DNA from: a virus
Length of the DNA: 57,705 nucleotides
IMG/VR virus record: IMGVR_UViG_3300042320_001544
Coordinates: 1-57,705 of that record
Strand: one strand, 5' to 3'
Under the pieces are notes generated by a model. The model worked only from the letters and a program-made list of their open reading frames with translations. It made no database searches and had not been told where the DNA came from. The translations under genes were made by a program, and so were the position numbers. This document shows positions 9,912-18,461 of the stretch, piece after piece. The first letter of the stretch is position 1. Every line of letters starts with the position of its first letter.

Positions 9912-10102
9912 GGGGTGCGTTTTTTGAGCGTGCGCTTCATGGGTCGGCTGGCTTTGCGAAAGCGCGACGCTGGCTTTTGACCTTTGGCCATCTGCTGGCG
10001 GACGGGTAGTGGTAGGTCATCCTGATCATAGCCGGACCAATCGAACGCTTTCATGTCGTTGCCGGGCTTGTATTGGTCTGGGGGGTAAAGTCCTGTGTTC
10101 AT
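9908..10102 (-). CDS. Small protein, 64 aa, upstream of the giant gene
   Basis: The acidic N-terminal half (NTGLYPPDQYKPG, DWSGYDQDDLPL) gives way to a basic tail (SRFRKASRPMKRTLKKRTP). The stop overlaps the start of the next gene (ATGA at 9911-9908). I do not recognise a family. Its place between coiled-coil proteins and the giant protein suggests a structural or internal virion role. No Shine-Dalgarno sequence precedes the ATG. Confidence 0.6.
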   Translation of the reverse strand: MNTGLYPPDQYKPGNDMKAFDWSGYDQDDLPLPVRQQMAKGQKPASRFRKASRPMKRTLKKRTP

Positions 10103-10189
10103 GGTGTGTCATTTCGAAACAAAAACGCGGGTCAGCGTCGGCTTGTGCCGTGTCCGCTGAACCCGCGACTTCGCCCCGGTGTTCGGTGT

Positions 10190-10801
10190 TTAAATGCGTA
10201 AAAAGGATGGCAGGCGCTCGGCTTTAATACTGTTACCTCGGCGCACCAAAACATTGTTGTACTCGGCTTCCTGATCCTGCGCGATTTGGTTCTTCCGGGC
10301 CGCAGCCGCTCCTTCCGCTGCTTGCATTTCAGCGCCTCGGGTGGCTGCCAGTCCTGTTTTGCGAGTCTGGTTTGCGCTGGCAATGTTGGACGCAGCCAGT
10401 CCACCCGCTGCTGACCCCAGCACCACCCTGCGCCGGCTAGCGGCTCGCCCAAATGAGCCCCCGCCGGCGGTGGAGGTTCGACTCTGCATCATGCGCTCCA
10501 CGCGCGCCGCGCTTTCTTTGCCGGCCGCAATGGCATCGTCGGACGCGCGCACATCTGAATCCGCCTCCGCCGCAGTGTATCGGCTGGCGATCTCTCCCCG
10601 TCGCTGCGCTAGGTTTGAGTCTTCGGCGTTGATCGCTTTTTCGTTGGCGCGCTTCTTGGCCGCCATGTCTTGCATCCAACTCGCGTTGACGTTGTAGCGC
10701 GGCACGGATGCATACTGGGCAGCCAGCGCGGCCGTCCTTGCATTGGCCTTTGCTATTTCCTTGTTGCGATCCTTCGGCTTGTGTTTTGTGCTTTTACTCA
10801 T
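10190..10801 (-). CDS. Ala-rich helical protein, possibly T7 gp14-like internal virion protein
   Basis: 203 aa. The N-terminus is very basic (MSKSTKHKPKDRNKEIAKAN). The rest is Ala/Arg/Glu-rich and predicted helical, with a Gly/Ser segment in the middle (TAGGGSFGRAASRRRVVLGSAAGGLAASN) that could form a membrane-inserting helix. Short Ala-rich proteins of this kind precede the large ejected proteins in T7-like podoviruses (gp14 before gp15/gp16), and the order here is similar. No diagnostic motif is visible, so the assignment rests mainly on position and composition. Confidence 0.55.
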   Translation of the reverse strand: MSKSTKHKPKDRNKEIAKANARTAALAAQYASVPRYNVNASWMQDMAAKKRANEKAINAEDSNLAQRRGEIASRYTAAEADSDVRASDDAIAAGKESAARVERMMQSRTSTAGGGSFGRAASRRRVVLGSAAGGLAASNIASANQTRKTGLAATRGAEMQAAEGAAAARKNQIAQDQEAEYNNVLVRRGNSIKAERLPSFLRI

Positions 10802-10820
10802 GGCGGCTCAGGTGCAGGGT

Positions 10821-11075
10821 TTAATATTGTTGGCGGCGCGCTCGCAGCGCAAAACTCGCAGGACCGTTCCCGCGCTGAGGGCCTTGCTCCACGTCTTGAG
10901 GTTCGTAGATTTCCTCCCGATCTTCTTCTCCCTCTTTGAGGGTTTTCCGCCGGCGCTTGGCCTTGGCAGGGTCGGCTGCAAGCTGCCCCCTGGCGGCGCG
11001 CTCAATGCCTTTCATCGCACGCTCACTTTGTAGCGAGGCGATGTGGTTGGTTAACTGGGCCAGTCCGGTTGACAT
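10821..11075 (-). CDS. Small charged protein, 84 aa, unknown
   Basis: I chose the ATG at 11075 (MSTGLAQLTNHIASLQ) over an in-frame TTG two codons upstream. The protein is highly charged, with a Lys/Arg block (KAKRRRKTLKEGEEDREE) followed by an acidic stretch and a basic end. No family is recognised. It lies between two coiled-coil proteins in the packaging/internal-protein block and probably belongs to the virion. Confidence 0.55.
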   Translation of the reverse strand: MSTGLAQLTNHIASLQSERAMKGIERAARGQLAADPAKAKRRRKTLKEGEEDREEIYEPQDVEQGPQRGNGPASFALRARRQQY

Positions 11076-11095
11076 ATTCAAAAAAGTTTTATGAA

Positions 11096-11806
11096 TTAGC
11101 GTCTGTTGCCACGGCTTGCGGCCGCAAACGTGCTGGACCCCACTTGGCGGCCTCTTCGAAACGCCATGCGCCCCTTGGTGGTGGAAATGGTGCCGTCCTG
11201 CATCGGCGCGCGACCTGTCTGAAGGGTTTCCTGATTGGCCGCACCTCCCATCTGTTCCTGCTCTAGCTCGGCCTGCCTCCGCCGGCGGAACTCGGCGGCT
11301 CCGCGCTCGGTTTGGACAGTCAGAAGGCCCTTGGTTGGACCTGGATTTTTTCCGTTTTCCAATGCGAATTTTCTTTGTTCTAACGCTTCGAGTTCAGTTT
11401 CAGCCCGACTCAAATTTTCTTTTGCATCAGCCAGTCTTCGCGTCTTATCTTCAAACGCAGCATTGCCGGGCTTGTTAAAACGTTCCTTCCAGTCTGCCTC
11501 CCGCTTTTCGGCATCATCTGCCTCTTTCTCAGCCGCCTGCTCTCCGCCAAACCCTTTGATCTTCTTTCGCTCCGCCGGCGCGCCCCTGCCCCTTCCTCCC
11601 CCACCTCCACCGCCACCACCTCGGGTTGGCGGTGCGGGATTGTCCAAATCCATGCCCATGTTATAGTTCAACTGCGCCTGCTGCCGCATCATGTTGATCT
11701 TCGCTAGCCGCGCTGGCGGGATGCTTGGTCCCCGTTGCTTCGCCCACAACTCTCGATCTCTGGCTTTCTGAGCGCTGCTTTTCTGGGTGAAATCGAGGTT
11801 TTGCAT
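11096..11806 (-). CDS. Coiled-coil protein with a poly-glycine linker, 236 aa
   Basis: The ATG at 11806 (MQNLDFTQKSS) is preferred. An in-frame TTG at 11833 is part of the recurring AATTGACTCC motif and would add nine residues. A run of nine glycines followed by RGRGAP splits the protein into an N-terminal domain and a long coiled coil (ADAKENLSRAETELEALEQRK). The C-terminus is basic. No homologous family comes to mind. The gene follows the large terminase and precedes the internal-protein block, so a virion scaffold or ejected protein is a fair guess. Confidence 0.65.
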   Translation of the reverse strand: MQNLDFTQKSSAQKARDRELWAKQRGPSIPPARLAKINMMRQQAQLNYNMGMDLDNPAPPTRGGGGGGGGGRGRGAPAERKKIKGFGGEQAAEKEADDAEKREADWKERFNKPGNAAFEDKTRRLADAKENLSRAETELEALEQRKFALENGKNPGPTKGLLTVQTERGAAEFRRRRQAELEQEQMGGAANQETLQTGRAPMQDGTISTTKGRMAFRRGRQVGSSTFAAASRGNRR

Positions 11807-11820
11807 GGCGAGTTCTGGGT

Positions 11821-11840
11821 GGGTTGGAGTCAATTATTCC
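11821..11840 (-). promoter_or_regulatory. Copy of the recurring intergenic motif AATTGACTCCAACC
   Basis: Minus strand reads GGAATAATTGACTCCAACCC, 14 nt upstream of the ATG at 11806 and downstream of the terminase stop at 11868. Confidence 0.5.
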
Positions 11841-11867
11841 GCACCCCCCCCAAAATGCAAGGACCAG

Positions 11868-14201
11868 TTAACTGCCCGAGTCGTGCACCCCGTCCGGGTC
11901 CGATTGGAGCCATTCGGTCGTGACGGACGGCACAGGCGCATCTTCCATCATTTCGGTAGCGGCTCCAATGTGGTGCACGGCCATAGCCGTCATTTGCACA
12001 AACTCATCATGGTGCCCTGGGGCAGGCTCCGGCAGCGCCTTGCCGACCTCAATGAGAAAACTCGCCTGATCAAAGAACTCTTGCGCTCCCACTTCAAGCG
12101 ACCTCTCGCGGACTCGGGCTCGGAGGCTGGCGTAGAGTTGCGCAAGGGTCAGGTCATTGAGCACATAACCCGGCTTGCGAGGGATTACTCCTCGGCTCAG
12201 CGTCCGGCGCTCGACCACTTCCTCTCGCATCCACACCGGGCCGGCGTCCTCTTGTTGCAAGAGCGTCACCAATCCGCTGGCGTCGTCAATGGCAGGGATG
12301 ACCAAGCAGCCCCCATACCACCGACTCATCTGGGCAATGTAATTAGCGAGTCGATCCATGTCCGGCGACAGGTCGGCCATCAGCGCACAACTCAGAATAG
12401 GCACCTGCGCATTGCGCCACACGCCCACCGCCGGCCGGACTCCAGGCACCGCCGCCAAGAGGTAACTCTGGCCAGCCAATGGCTTTTCCCAGACGCGCAA
12501 CCACCCGTCCGCCGCGTCGGTCTTGAGGTATTGGCCCTTGGTGATCTTTCCGACTTCGAGGCGCTGGACCCATTGCACAGCACGCGCGTGGTAAAAATCG
12601 AGCGCCGCAGTGTCAAAATAGCGGGCATACTCGACGGTGGGAATTTCTACCGAGTCCAATGAGATCAATCCGGCGCTCGCAGCTTCCGCCGTAACGCGGA
12701 TCGCATCGCACGGGTGAGAACTCCAATCGTGCAACGGCTCGTTCGTCTTTTCGTCCCGATGATACGCTTTCAGAGCTTTGATGCCATCGGCGCACGTCTC
12801 CGGGTCAAACTCGAAGTGAGGAAACAGGGTCAGCGTGCGGTTGATCCCCGGCTCAATATCCGCCGGCCTCGGGCACACCACCACGTTTTCCAGCCCATTA
12901 GCCACGAGGTCCGAGTGAAACGTGAGAGATCCCGGCCCGGTGCTGGCTGCATCGTGAGGCAGCAAATGCTTGGCGTAGGTGTAGCCCTTGCCGTGCATCC
13001 GCTCGACCCGTTCCCGAGTCGTGAGAATCAGCTTCATGTCCACGTCGATCCATCGGAGCCGCCCCCGAGCAATTTGGAAATACCAGCAAACAAGGTTCTG
13101 AGGTGCACCCAAGTCCCAGCTTGTGTACACAGGCAAGCGCGGGTCATACAATCCCGCCTGCATCCGTCCCTCAGCAAGCGCCACGGCCACGGCGTCCGCA
13201 TAAATGGCTCCCTCTACCGGCGCTTCCCAGCATTCGGATAACACCGTGGGATACTCTCGCTTCACCAGCAACCCAAGCCGGCGCTCGGTGGCGTCATACC
13301 ACAGCCTTTGCCCCACGGTGAACGAGAAATGCCGACCCAGCGCCTCGCTGATCGTCTTTTCCATTTCGTCCAGATAGGCCGCATTGCGCGGTTTCATGGA
13401 AGCCAGACTTCCGGGCGTCGTGTAACGCTTTTCGACCCACCACGGGAAAAAGCGGATAAACCAATCCGCCGGCGTTTTGTCGGCGTCTGCCTTGCTGAGC
13501 GCCATCTCGATGAAGGTCCACACATCCCCACCCTCTCCGCCCTTCCAAGTGGTTTCAATCACTCTGATATTCCCCTCGGCGGCCTCCATCCCCCCCGTGA
13601 GAATTTCCGTGGACCGCTTCGGCTCATCAAACTGGATGGTTCCCCACTCTGAAATCCACAAAAACGTCAGCGCATCACCTCGGCCCGATTTTTCAACTCG
13701 GAACCGGCTCCAAGTGTCGTCTTCTTCGCCATTTGTGGCCGCGTGCGCTGCCTCGGTGGGTAGCCTGACCGCAAACTCTTCACCAGTGAGCTTGTAATCC
13801 TCGACCGCCTCCCTCATCCCCGCCGGCAATCGATCCCAAGCCACACGGGCCATGTCGTTCATCTTTTTGGTGCCGTCGCCCTTGGTTTTGTCGATCAACG
13901 CGCACTTGGCTCCCGTCTGAAACAGGCAGAAATCCAGCCCGATGAGAAAGAGCAGCGTTGAAAACCCGATCTGCCTAGCTTTCGGAATGACGAGGTTTTT
14001 TAGCCCTAAAACGAACAAATCCCAAATAATGCGCCTTTGCTCAGGCTTCGGAACAAAGCGCACGGTCTTCTTGCCGGCCTTGTCAAAGATCCAGTAAATG
14101 TTGGCCAAACGCCACACCGGGTCAGCCATGGCTTCCAACGGCGGCCGGTCAAGCGCCGTGCGCTCAAGCCATTCCACGTCTGGCACCGGGTCTGGGATCA
14201 T
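11868..14201 (-). CDS. terL: Terminase large subunit (ATPase/nuclease)
   Basis: 777 aa. The ATPase shows an ARQIGFST Walker-A-like loop near residue 95 and a hydrophobic strand ending in an acidic pair (LTFLWISEW) as Walker B. The nuclease half begins at YTSWDLG, whose Asp is the usual first metal ligand, with a late Asp in HPCDAIRVTAEA. About 200 residues follow this core, longer than many TerL proteins; the extension (PAIDDASGLVTLLQQED and on) resembles a second RNase H-like fold or a dedicated packaging domain. Its start overlaps the stop of the upstream 75-aa membrane gene (ATGA). It drives DNA packaging with the small terminase at 15122 and the portal at 41166. Confidence 0.9.
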   Translation of the reverse strand: MIPDPVPDVEWLERTALDRPPLEAMADPVWRLANIYWIFDKAGKKTVRFVPKPEQRRIIWDLFVLGLKNLVIPKARQIGFSTLLFLIGLDFCLFQTGAKCALIDKTKGDGTKKMNDMARVAWDRLPAGMREAVEDYKLTGEEFAVRLPTEAAHAATNGEEDDTWSRFRVEKSGRGDALTFLWISEWGTIQFDEPKRSTEILTGGMEAAEGNIRVIETTWKGGEGGDVWTFIEMALSKADADKTPADWFIRFFPWWVEKRYTTPGSLASMKPRNAAYLDEMEKTISEALGRHFSFTVGQRLWYDATERRLGLLVKREYPTVLSECWEAPVEGAIYADAVAVALAEGRMQAGLYDPRLPVYTSWDLGAPQNLVCWYFQIARGRLRWIDVDMKLILTTRERVERMHGKGYTYAKHLLPHDAASTGPGSLTFHSDLVANGLENVVVCPRPADIEPGINRTLTLFPHFEFDPETCADGIKALKAYHRDEKTNEPLHDWSSHPCDAIRVTAEAASAGLISLDSVEIPTVEYARYFDTAALDFYHARAVQWVQRLEVGKITKGQYLKTDAADGWLRVWEKPLAGQSYLLAAVPGVRPAVGVWRNAQVPILSCALMADLSPDMDRLANYIAQMSRWYGGCLVIPAIDDASGLVTLLQQEDAGPVWMREEVVERRTLSRGVIPRKPGYVLNDLTLAQLYASLRARVRERSLEVGAQEFFDQASFLIEVGKALPEPAPGHHDEFVQMTAMAVHHIGAATEMMEDAPVPSVTTEWLQSDPDGVHDSGS

Positions 14202-14425
14202 GGTTTAACCTTCACCTCTGCGTCCATGTCCATGACCTCGATGTTTAAAAACGCGGCTCGATACCACGGCATTTCGATGCCGCGCGTGTGCCGAATCCAA
14301 TCCGATTTTGCCGCGCCCTCAAGGTAAATCGACGGAACGGTTAACAATGCGATGAACATCACAAAAGCAGCCATGACGCCGCCGGTAATGAGCATCAATT
14401 CCTTAATGATTATCAATCCCTTCAT
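14198..14425 (-). CDS. Small membrane protein, 75 aa
   Basis: One strong transmembrane helix is visible near residues 10-33 (LITGGVMAAFVMFIALLTVPSIYL), preceded by a short Lys-containing N-terminus and followed by a polar tail with WIRHTRGIEMPWYRAAF. The stop overlaps the terminase start. Function unknown. Its position inside the packaging block is odd for a holin, so superinfection or envelope functions are as likely. Confidence 0.6.
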   Translation of the reverse strand: MKGLIIIKELMLITGGVMAAFVMFIALLTVPSIYLEGAAKSDWIRHTRGIEMPWYRAAFLNIEVMDMDAEVKVKP

Positions 14426-14472
14426 TCTATTTTATGGGTTGGGGGTTTATTCAAAAAGTCGGTTTCCCAGGC

Positions 14473-15105
14473 TCAATACGCCCATTTCGCGTCGCCTAAA
14501 ATTTCAGTGGAATCACCCCACCATTGATCCCACTGCTCGTTGGTCGCGACCTCCCAGTTCGGGATCGCGGCCACGGCGTCTTTGCCAGTCAATGACAACG
14601 GCATCCACTTGATGCGATTGTTCGGATACACTCCAATTTGCCCATTGGAAAGGCGCAGAACATTGCCTTCCTTATGCTCTTGGAGCAATTCTGAGTCGCC
14701 CACATCGACCAGCCCCTGCGCCTGCCCCTCGGGGCAAAAATCGATGGTGAACCAGTAGTGCCCGGTCATTGGCGGCTGCCCTCGCCCCATGTTGATTAAC
14801 ACCGGCACGTCGGACAATTGGTCCTTGCGCCACATTTCAATCGAGCCGCTCAGGCACTCCCACATCTGCACCCGATGCAACGGGAGGGGCGCGTGGTTGT
14901 CCTCGGGAACACTCCAATACACACAGTGCGGAGGGATTTTGTCAAAACACGCCGCGACCCGCTCGACCCATGCCTGGAAACACAGCGGTCGGTTGCGCAT
15001 GGCCCTCACCGACACTAACCACGCAGGTTCCCATTCGGTTTCTGATCCCCCAAAGGCGTCGCAACGGACAAATATTTTTGATTTTGGTAGATTGATGTTT
15101 CTCAT
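14473..15105 (-). CDS. Conserved-looking phage protein, 210 aa, unknown
   Basis: A Trp/Cys-rich globular protein (EWEPAWLVSVRAMRNRPLCFQAWVERV, QMWECLSGSIEMWRK, WFTIDFCPEGQ). The final quarter is again Trp-rich (NEQWDQWWGDST). It lies between the two terminase subunits, separated by only 16 nt from the small subunit gene. I do not recognise the family. No signal peptide or membrane segment is seen. Confidence 0.7.
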   Translation of the reverse strand: MRNINLPKSKIFVRCDAFGGSETEWEPAWLVSVRAMRNRPLCFQAWVERVAACFDKIPPHCVYWSVPEDNHAPLPLHRVQMWECLSGSIEMWRKDQLSDVPVLINMGRGQPPMTGHYWFTIDFCPEGQAQGLVDVGDSELLQEHKEGNVLRLSNGQIGVYPNNRIKWMPLSLTGKDAVAAIPNWEVATNEQWDQWWGDSTEILGDAKWAY

Positions 15106-15121
15106 AAAGATAAAGGACCGA

Positions 15122-15808
15122 TCACGCGCGGCCTAGGCGGATGCTGGCCCACATGGCCGCGATGTCGCCCAACGTCTGGGGCCCCAGCTCCACTTCCTGG
15201 CGTTCAAAGTTCAGCCATTTGCCCAGCAATTGCCAGCGATCCAGCAGCGCCGTCATTTTGTATTTCGGGCCAAACATGGTCTGCGATGTCTCGGAGCAGA
15301 GCAACAGAGCCCGCCGTTCGGTGGCCGTCAGGTTGGCCTCAGTGCCTTCGGTCTGCGCCTTCTCCACCGCACGCGCCACGGCCGTGATCGGGATGTCCAT
15401 GGTGTCCAGTAACGCCAGCACAGCGTCTGTTTTCTTGATCACGCTCCGCTCCTGCACTTTGGCAGTAACCGTGCCGCGTAGAAATTCGACGCGGACCTTA
15501 ACCGTTTTTAACAGCCGACTCGTGGCAGCCGCCACCGATTGCACATTCTTTCCCGCGCCAAAAATCTCAGCGTACGCTTTGACCGGACCCTGATCTTCAA
15601 GCGCCACGGCTCGAGCAAACGACTCGTGCTTGCCATTCACCAACGCCACCGATCCCGGCGGTGGTGCCGTCTTGGTCTGGTTGGCTGGCCGCACAGGCTT
15701 CCCCTTCACGGCCTTCACGGGTTTCACCGGCTTCCCCTTGGGTTTAGCCTTGGCCGTCTTTTGTTTGGTTTTGATGGATCCCTTTTTCATCATGCGACTC
15801 CGCCCCAT
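15122..15808 (-). CDS. terS: Terminase small subunit
   Basis: About 228 aa from the ATG at 15808; an in-frame TTG at 15823 belongs to the recurring intergenic motif. A very Lys/Pro-rich N-terminal tail (KPKGKPVKPVKAVKGKPVRP) precedes a small-terminase-like helix-turn-helix: AYAEIFGAGKNVQSVAAATSR then LLKTVKVRVEFL, the typical 'xxxASrLLKxxxV' pattern. A central helical region for oligomerisation follows (ITAVARAVEKAQTEG). It would bind the packaging site on phage DNA and load the large subunit encoded just downstream. Confidence 0.8.
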   Translation of the reverse strand: MGRSRMMKKGSIKTKQKTAKAKPKGKPVKPVKAVKGKPVRPANQTKTAPPPGSVALVNGKHESFARAVALEDQGPVKAYAEIFGAGKNVQSVAAATSRLLKTVKVRVEFLRGTVTAKVQERSVIKKTDAVLALLDTMDIPITAVARAVEKAQTEGTEANLTATERRALLLCSETSQTMFGPKYKMTALLDRWQLLGKWLNFERQEVELGPQTLGDIAAMWASIRLGRA

Positions 15809-15810
15809 GT

Positions 15811-15830
15811 TGGTTGGAGTCAATTATTCG
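15811..15830 (-). promoter_or_regulatory. Copy of the recurring intergenic motif AATTGACTCCAACC
   Basis: Minus strand CGAATAATTGACTCCAACCA: the TAA is the stop of the upstream gene and the ATG of the small terminase gene follows 2 nt later. Confidence 0.5.
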
Positions 15831-16180
15831 CCAGCGCGGGGGCTTTTGCAAGCCTGCCCTTCTTTGGCGGCCCGTTCCTCAATCATGTCCCGGTGCCGAT
15901 CCACATAATCGATCACCGGTGCCCATTCTTTGCTCTTTCGCGACCACGCTTGCTCCATCACCCACAGCAGATAGGTCGCCGGCACCCGCTCCATGGTTTT
16001 CAGCCGGTGCAATTTCCCAACCGGAAAAAAACTCTGATGATGGAGCACCCCCCGAGTCACCCGGCTGTAATGCGCTCGGCCTGCATCGCGCGCTTCCTGC
16101 AACGGATCCGCTGGCGCAGTGTTCCAAAAATGGTGCTTTCGCCGGTCTTCGTGATCAAAAATCTCAACACCGTGATTCAT
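15824..16180 (-). CDS. DUF3820-like small protein, 118 aa
   Basis: The core FFPVGKLHRLKTMERVPATYLLW resembles the DUF3820 pattern (a 'fGKy.G..l.dvP..YL.W' motif) found in many phage and bacterial proteins of unknown function, some linked to exonuclease-like proteins. The C-terminal helix is charged (VIDYVDRHRDMIEERAAKE). It lies upstream of the small terminase gene, with only the AATTGACTCC motif between them. Confidence 0.65.
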   Translation of the reverse strand: MNHGVEIFDHEDRRKHHFWNTAPADPLQEARDAGRAHYSRVTRGVLHHQSFFPVGKLHRLKTMERVPATYLLWVMEQAWSRKSKEWAPVIDYVDRHRDMIEERAAKEGQACKSPRAGE

Positions 16181-16240
16181 GGTCCCATTTTACCCCAATG
16201 TAGGTTTACGCGCACCGGCGCGTGATATTTAGTCGATTTG

Positions 16241-16516
16241 TTAATGATCCGTACTGTTCGCCTCAAAGAGACGCGGCGGGTTTGGCGATAGTTCCACCAG
16301 TCGGATTAGCTCGTTCTGGAGGCGGTATCGTTCCGCGAGTTGGCGGGCTGCAATGATGCGGTAGATGTCGCGCTGATCCATTTCGGAATGCTCCCCGAAG
16401 TGTTGCCAGTTAGCCCACATGGGATCGTTGCGCAGCGCCCATTGCTCGACAGCGGCAATGTCCGCAGTGAGATTTTCATTGTTTTGACTGATTTGAGGTG
16501 GTGTCGGTAGTTGCAT
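16241..16516 (-). CDS. Small protein, 91 aa, unknown
   Basis: Predicted mostly helical (DIAAVEQWALRNDPMW, RDIYRIIAARQLAERYRLQNELIRLVEL) with a polar N-terminus. No family recognised. It sits between the Lar-like and DUF3820-like genes in the early block. Confidence 0.55.
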   Translation of the reverse strand: MQLPTPPQISQNNENLTADIAAVEQWALRNDPMWANWQHFGEHSEMDQRDIYRIIAARQLAERYRLQNELIRLVELSPNPPRLFEANSTDH

Positions 16517-16571
16517 AAAAGGCGAACAAGGTTGGTGCTGGCAACCCCTGCCAGCGGGTTAGTCGATACTG

Positions 16572-16898
16572 TTATCGTTGCTCCTGCGGCGCTGGCTGGG
16601 TTGCCAGACCACCGACGTTCGCCCAGTCGTTCCAGTCTTTGATTGCACTCATCATTGCGGCGTCGCTTTGACTGTCCGTCCAACCGTAGGGATGATTGTC
16701 GGCAGCCCCACCGTGCCCAAACGGGCAGATTTTTCGATAGGCGTCGCCAATGAGTTGTGAATCCTGAATTGGTCTCGCCCCGCAAAACGGACACGCCAGA
16801 AGGGCAAACAAATCGGATGCAGGCCGACCATCTGGGGCTGGCTGTCTTATGCCGGATTCTGGCGCTCCGGCGGGCGCGGTTTCAAGTGCGGTGTCCAT
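16572..16898 (-). CDS. Lar-like zinc-ribbon protein (restriction alleviation type)
   Basis: 108 aa. Residues LLACPFCGARPI give the first CxxC knuckle and ICPFGHGGAADNH is the probable second half (Cys/His), followed by AAMMSAIKDWNDWA. CPFCG...WN is the Lar-family layout; Lar-type proteins moderate host type I restriction. The second knuckle is not a plain CxxC, so zinc binding may be altered. A Lar-like role fits the neighbouring methyltransferase and nuclease genes, but many phage proteins with this signature have no tested function. Confidence 0.6.
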   Translation of the reverse strand: MDTALETAPAGAPESGIRQPAPDGRPASDLFALLACPFCGARPIQDSQLIGDAYRKICPFGHGGAADNHPYGWTDSQSDAAMMSAIKDWNDWANVGGLATQPAPQEQR

Positions 16899-16903
16899 AG
16901 TGG

Positions 16904-17458
16904 TTATGCCCCAGAGGTCGGCTGATCCTTTGCGTTAGGGCACTTCTCCAGTATCACGAGTTTGTTCCATTTCGTGATGCCACAGACTCGCCATCCCGCC
17001 TTTTTGTAGCACGCGCCGGGGTTCGTGCTGCGGATGCCCGTTGGCTTGACGTAAGTGTAAAGGCGTTCTCCCGGCCACCGCTTCCACGCCAACTCCTCAG
17101 CGTCCAGGATGAGCAGGCTTGAGAGTGTGATTCCCTCGTTGCGGAAGATCGCGTTATTGATTCCTTGCTGGCCGGATGCGTCCTTGAACTTGCGCCAACA
17201 CCAGATCGCGTCTCCGGCCTCCGTGATAAGCACCATCTTTTCCCCCGGTCCCACGAACAGTTTTGGCTTTCTCCCGTCCTTGTAGTGATAACGCGAATAG
17301 TGCCGATCATAAATCTCCCTCGCTCCGTCGTCTCCATCACGGCACTCGTGCCAGTGGCGTCCCAACTGCCTGCGACCAACGCCGTGCCCTAACAATGCGC
17401 TGATGCCAAGCGCCGGAAACGCTTGGTCAGATTGCAGGGCTGGAGACGGCGCTGGCAT
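16904..17458 (-). CDS. Phage GNAT-like protein, 184 aa
   Basis: From about residue 45 the sequence follows a common phage family: AREIYDRHYSRYHYKDGR, AIWCWRKFKD, NNAIFRNEG, LSSLLILDAEELAWKRWPGERLYTYV, PGACYKKAGWRVCGITK and LVILEK. The layout (alternating strands and a late 'G..CY..AGW' segment) resembles GNAT acetyltransferases. The first 45 residues do not fit the family, so the true start may be an internal non-ATG codon. Confidence 0.65.
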   Translation of the reverse strand: MPAPSPALQSDQAFPALGISALLGHGVGRRQLGRHWHECRDGDDGAREIYDRHYSRYHYKDGRKPKLFVGPGEKMVLITEAGDAIWCWRKFKDASGQQGINNAIFRNEGITLSSLLILDAEELAWKRWPGERLYTYVKPTGIRSTNPGACYKKAGWRVCGITKWNKLVILEKCPNAKDQPTSGA

Positions 17459-17477
17459 AGCTTCAATCGTTGGTGTG

Positions 17478-18458
17478 TTAAGCCGCCTCCCCCTTCATCT
17501 TTTGCCAATCCCTCAGTCGTTCCTCCGCCGTGCGGGTATCGGTGGAGTCAGGTGGAGGTGCAGCAGGGGTGGCCGTGCGTTTGGGTTTTGGCGGATCGGT
17601 GCGCCAAATTTGGCGTGCGCGCTCGGTGTACGCGCTGAGTTGGTCCAGAAAGACACTGCGCTTGGCGCTGATTCGGGTTTCCTCCGGGAACCGAGCTTGA
17701 TTCGCTGGCCGGCTGCACCATTCAAAAAAATGGCCCCACTGGTGCCATTGAGCATTGTCACAGCCATCAAGGGTGCCGTGGGCTTGCAACAGCGCGTGCC
17801 GATCATCACAGCTCCAATGTTGCACCTTCCCCCAGCTTGCCGGCCTCAGTGCATCGATGCGTTTCATCAGCGCCTCCAGTTGTTGCGTGCGCGGCGGCTC
17901 GTTGTCGGGCTCAGCGATGCCGGGCACCTGATCGGTGTATTCGGTCTTGGGAGCAGTGGCAGGCGGCACCGGCGGCGCGGTTACAGGGCGTTGTTGGCGT
18001 TGGGCTCGCGTGCGCTGGGCCGCCTTGCTGCGAGGGTTTCCGGGTCTTCCGCGCCGCGCGCGCCCTTTGCTGAGCCGATTGTAGCGCAGGTAATCAGGGA
18101 AGAGCAGCGTGCGCTCTTTGGCATCGCGCACCACCCAACCCACTTCCTCCATCGCGGCTTGGATGCCTGGCATGTCGGCTACCATGTCGAGGTAATTGTC
18201 CCCACCGATCCCGGAAAGGATGGCGTCGAGGCTATCCTCGGCCACCTCGTCGGCGTGCTCGTTCACCACGGCAAACACGCGACTCAACGCGCTGCACGTC
18301 ACATGCCGCATCAAGTTCTGAAAACTGACCGCCCCTGAAAAACCGGGCAGGGTTTCAAAACCGCGGCTCAGCAGTTCCGCCATGCGGTGCACCTTCGGCT
18401 TTGTCCAAAAGCGCTCGGTGAAAATGATCCAATTCCCAATGCCCGTCTTTTTGCTCAT
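17478..18458 (-). CDS. Replication-initiator-like protein, 326 aa
   Basis: The N-terminal 120 residues resemble the winged-helix domain of phage replication proteins (SFQNLMRHVTCSALSRV, MEEVGWVVRDAKERTLLFPDYLRYNRLSKGRA). A long Pro/Ala/Arg-rich linker follows, then a second helical domain (LEALMKRIDALRPASWGK, WHQWGHFFEWC) and a C-terminal amphipathic tail ending AEERLRDWQKMKGEAA. This O-protein/DnaD-like layout suggests origin binding and recruitment of host replication proteins. No helicase or primase gene is seen beside it, so it would have to act with host enzymes. Confidence 0.55.
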   Translation of the reverse strand: MSKKTGIGNWIIFTERFWTKPKVHRMAELLSRGFETLPGFSGAVSFQNLMRHVTCSALSRVFAVVNEHADEVAEDSLDAILSGIGGDNYLDMVADMPGIQAAMEEVGWVVRDAKERTLLFPDYLRYNRLSKGRARRGRPGNPRSKAAQRTRAQRQQRPVTAPPVPPATAPKTEYTDQVPGIAEPDNEPPRTQQLEALMKRIDALRPASWGKVQHWSCDDRHALLQAHGTLDGCDNAQWHQWGHFFEWCSRPANQARFPEETRISAKRSVFLDQLSAYTERARQIWRTDPPKPKRTATPAAPPPDSTDTRTAEERLRDWQKMKGEAA

Positions 18459-18461
18459 TGC

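Noticed and set aside
10808-11005. Alternative 65-codon minus-strand frame overlapping the 84-aa gene
   Set aside because: The overlapping 84-aa frame has a more natural helical start and composition; the alternative is Pro/Gly-rich and begins inside it.
11570-11625. Poly-glycine stretch as a sequencing artefact
   Set aside because: The frame is preserved on both sides, codons for Gly vary, and the flanking protein is continuous.
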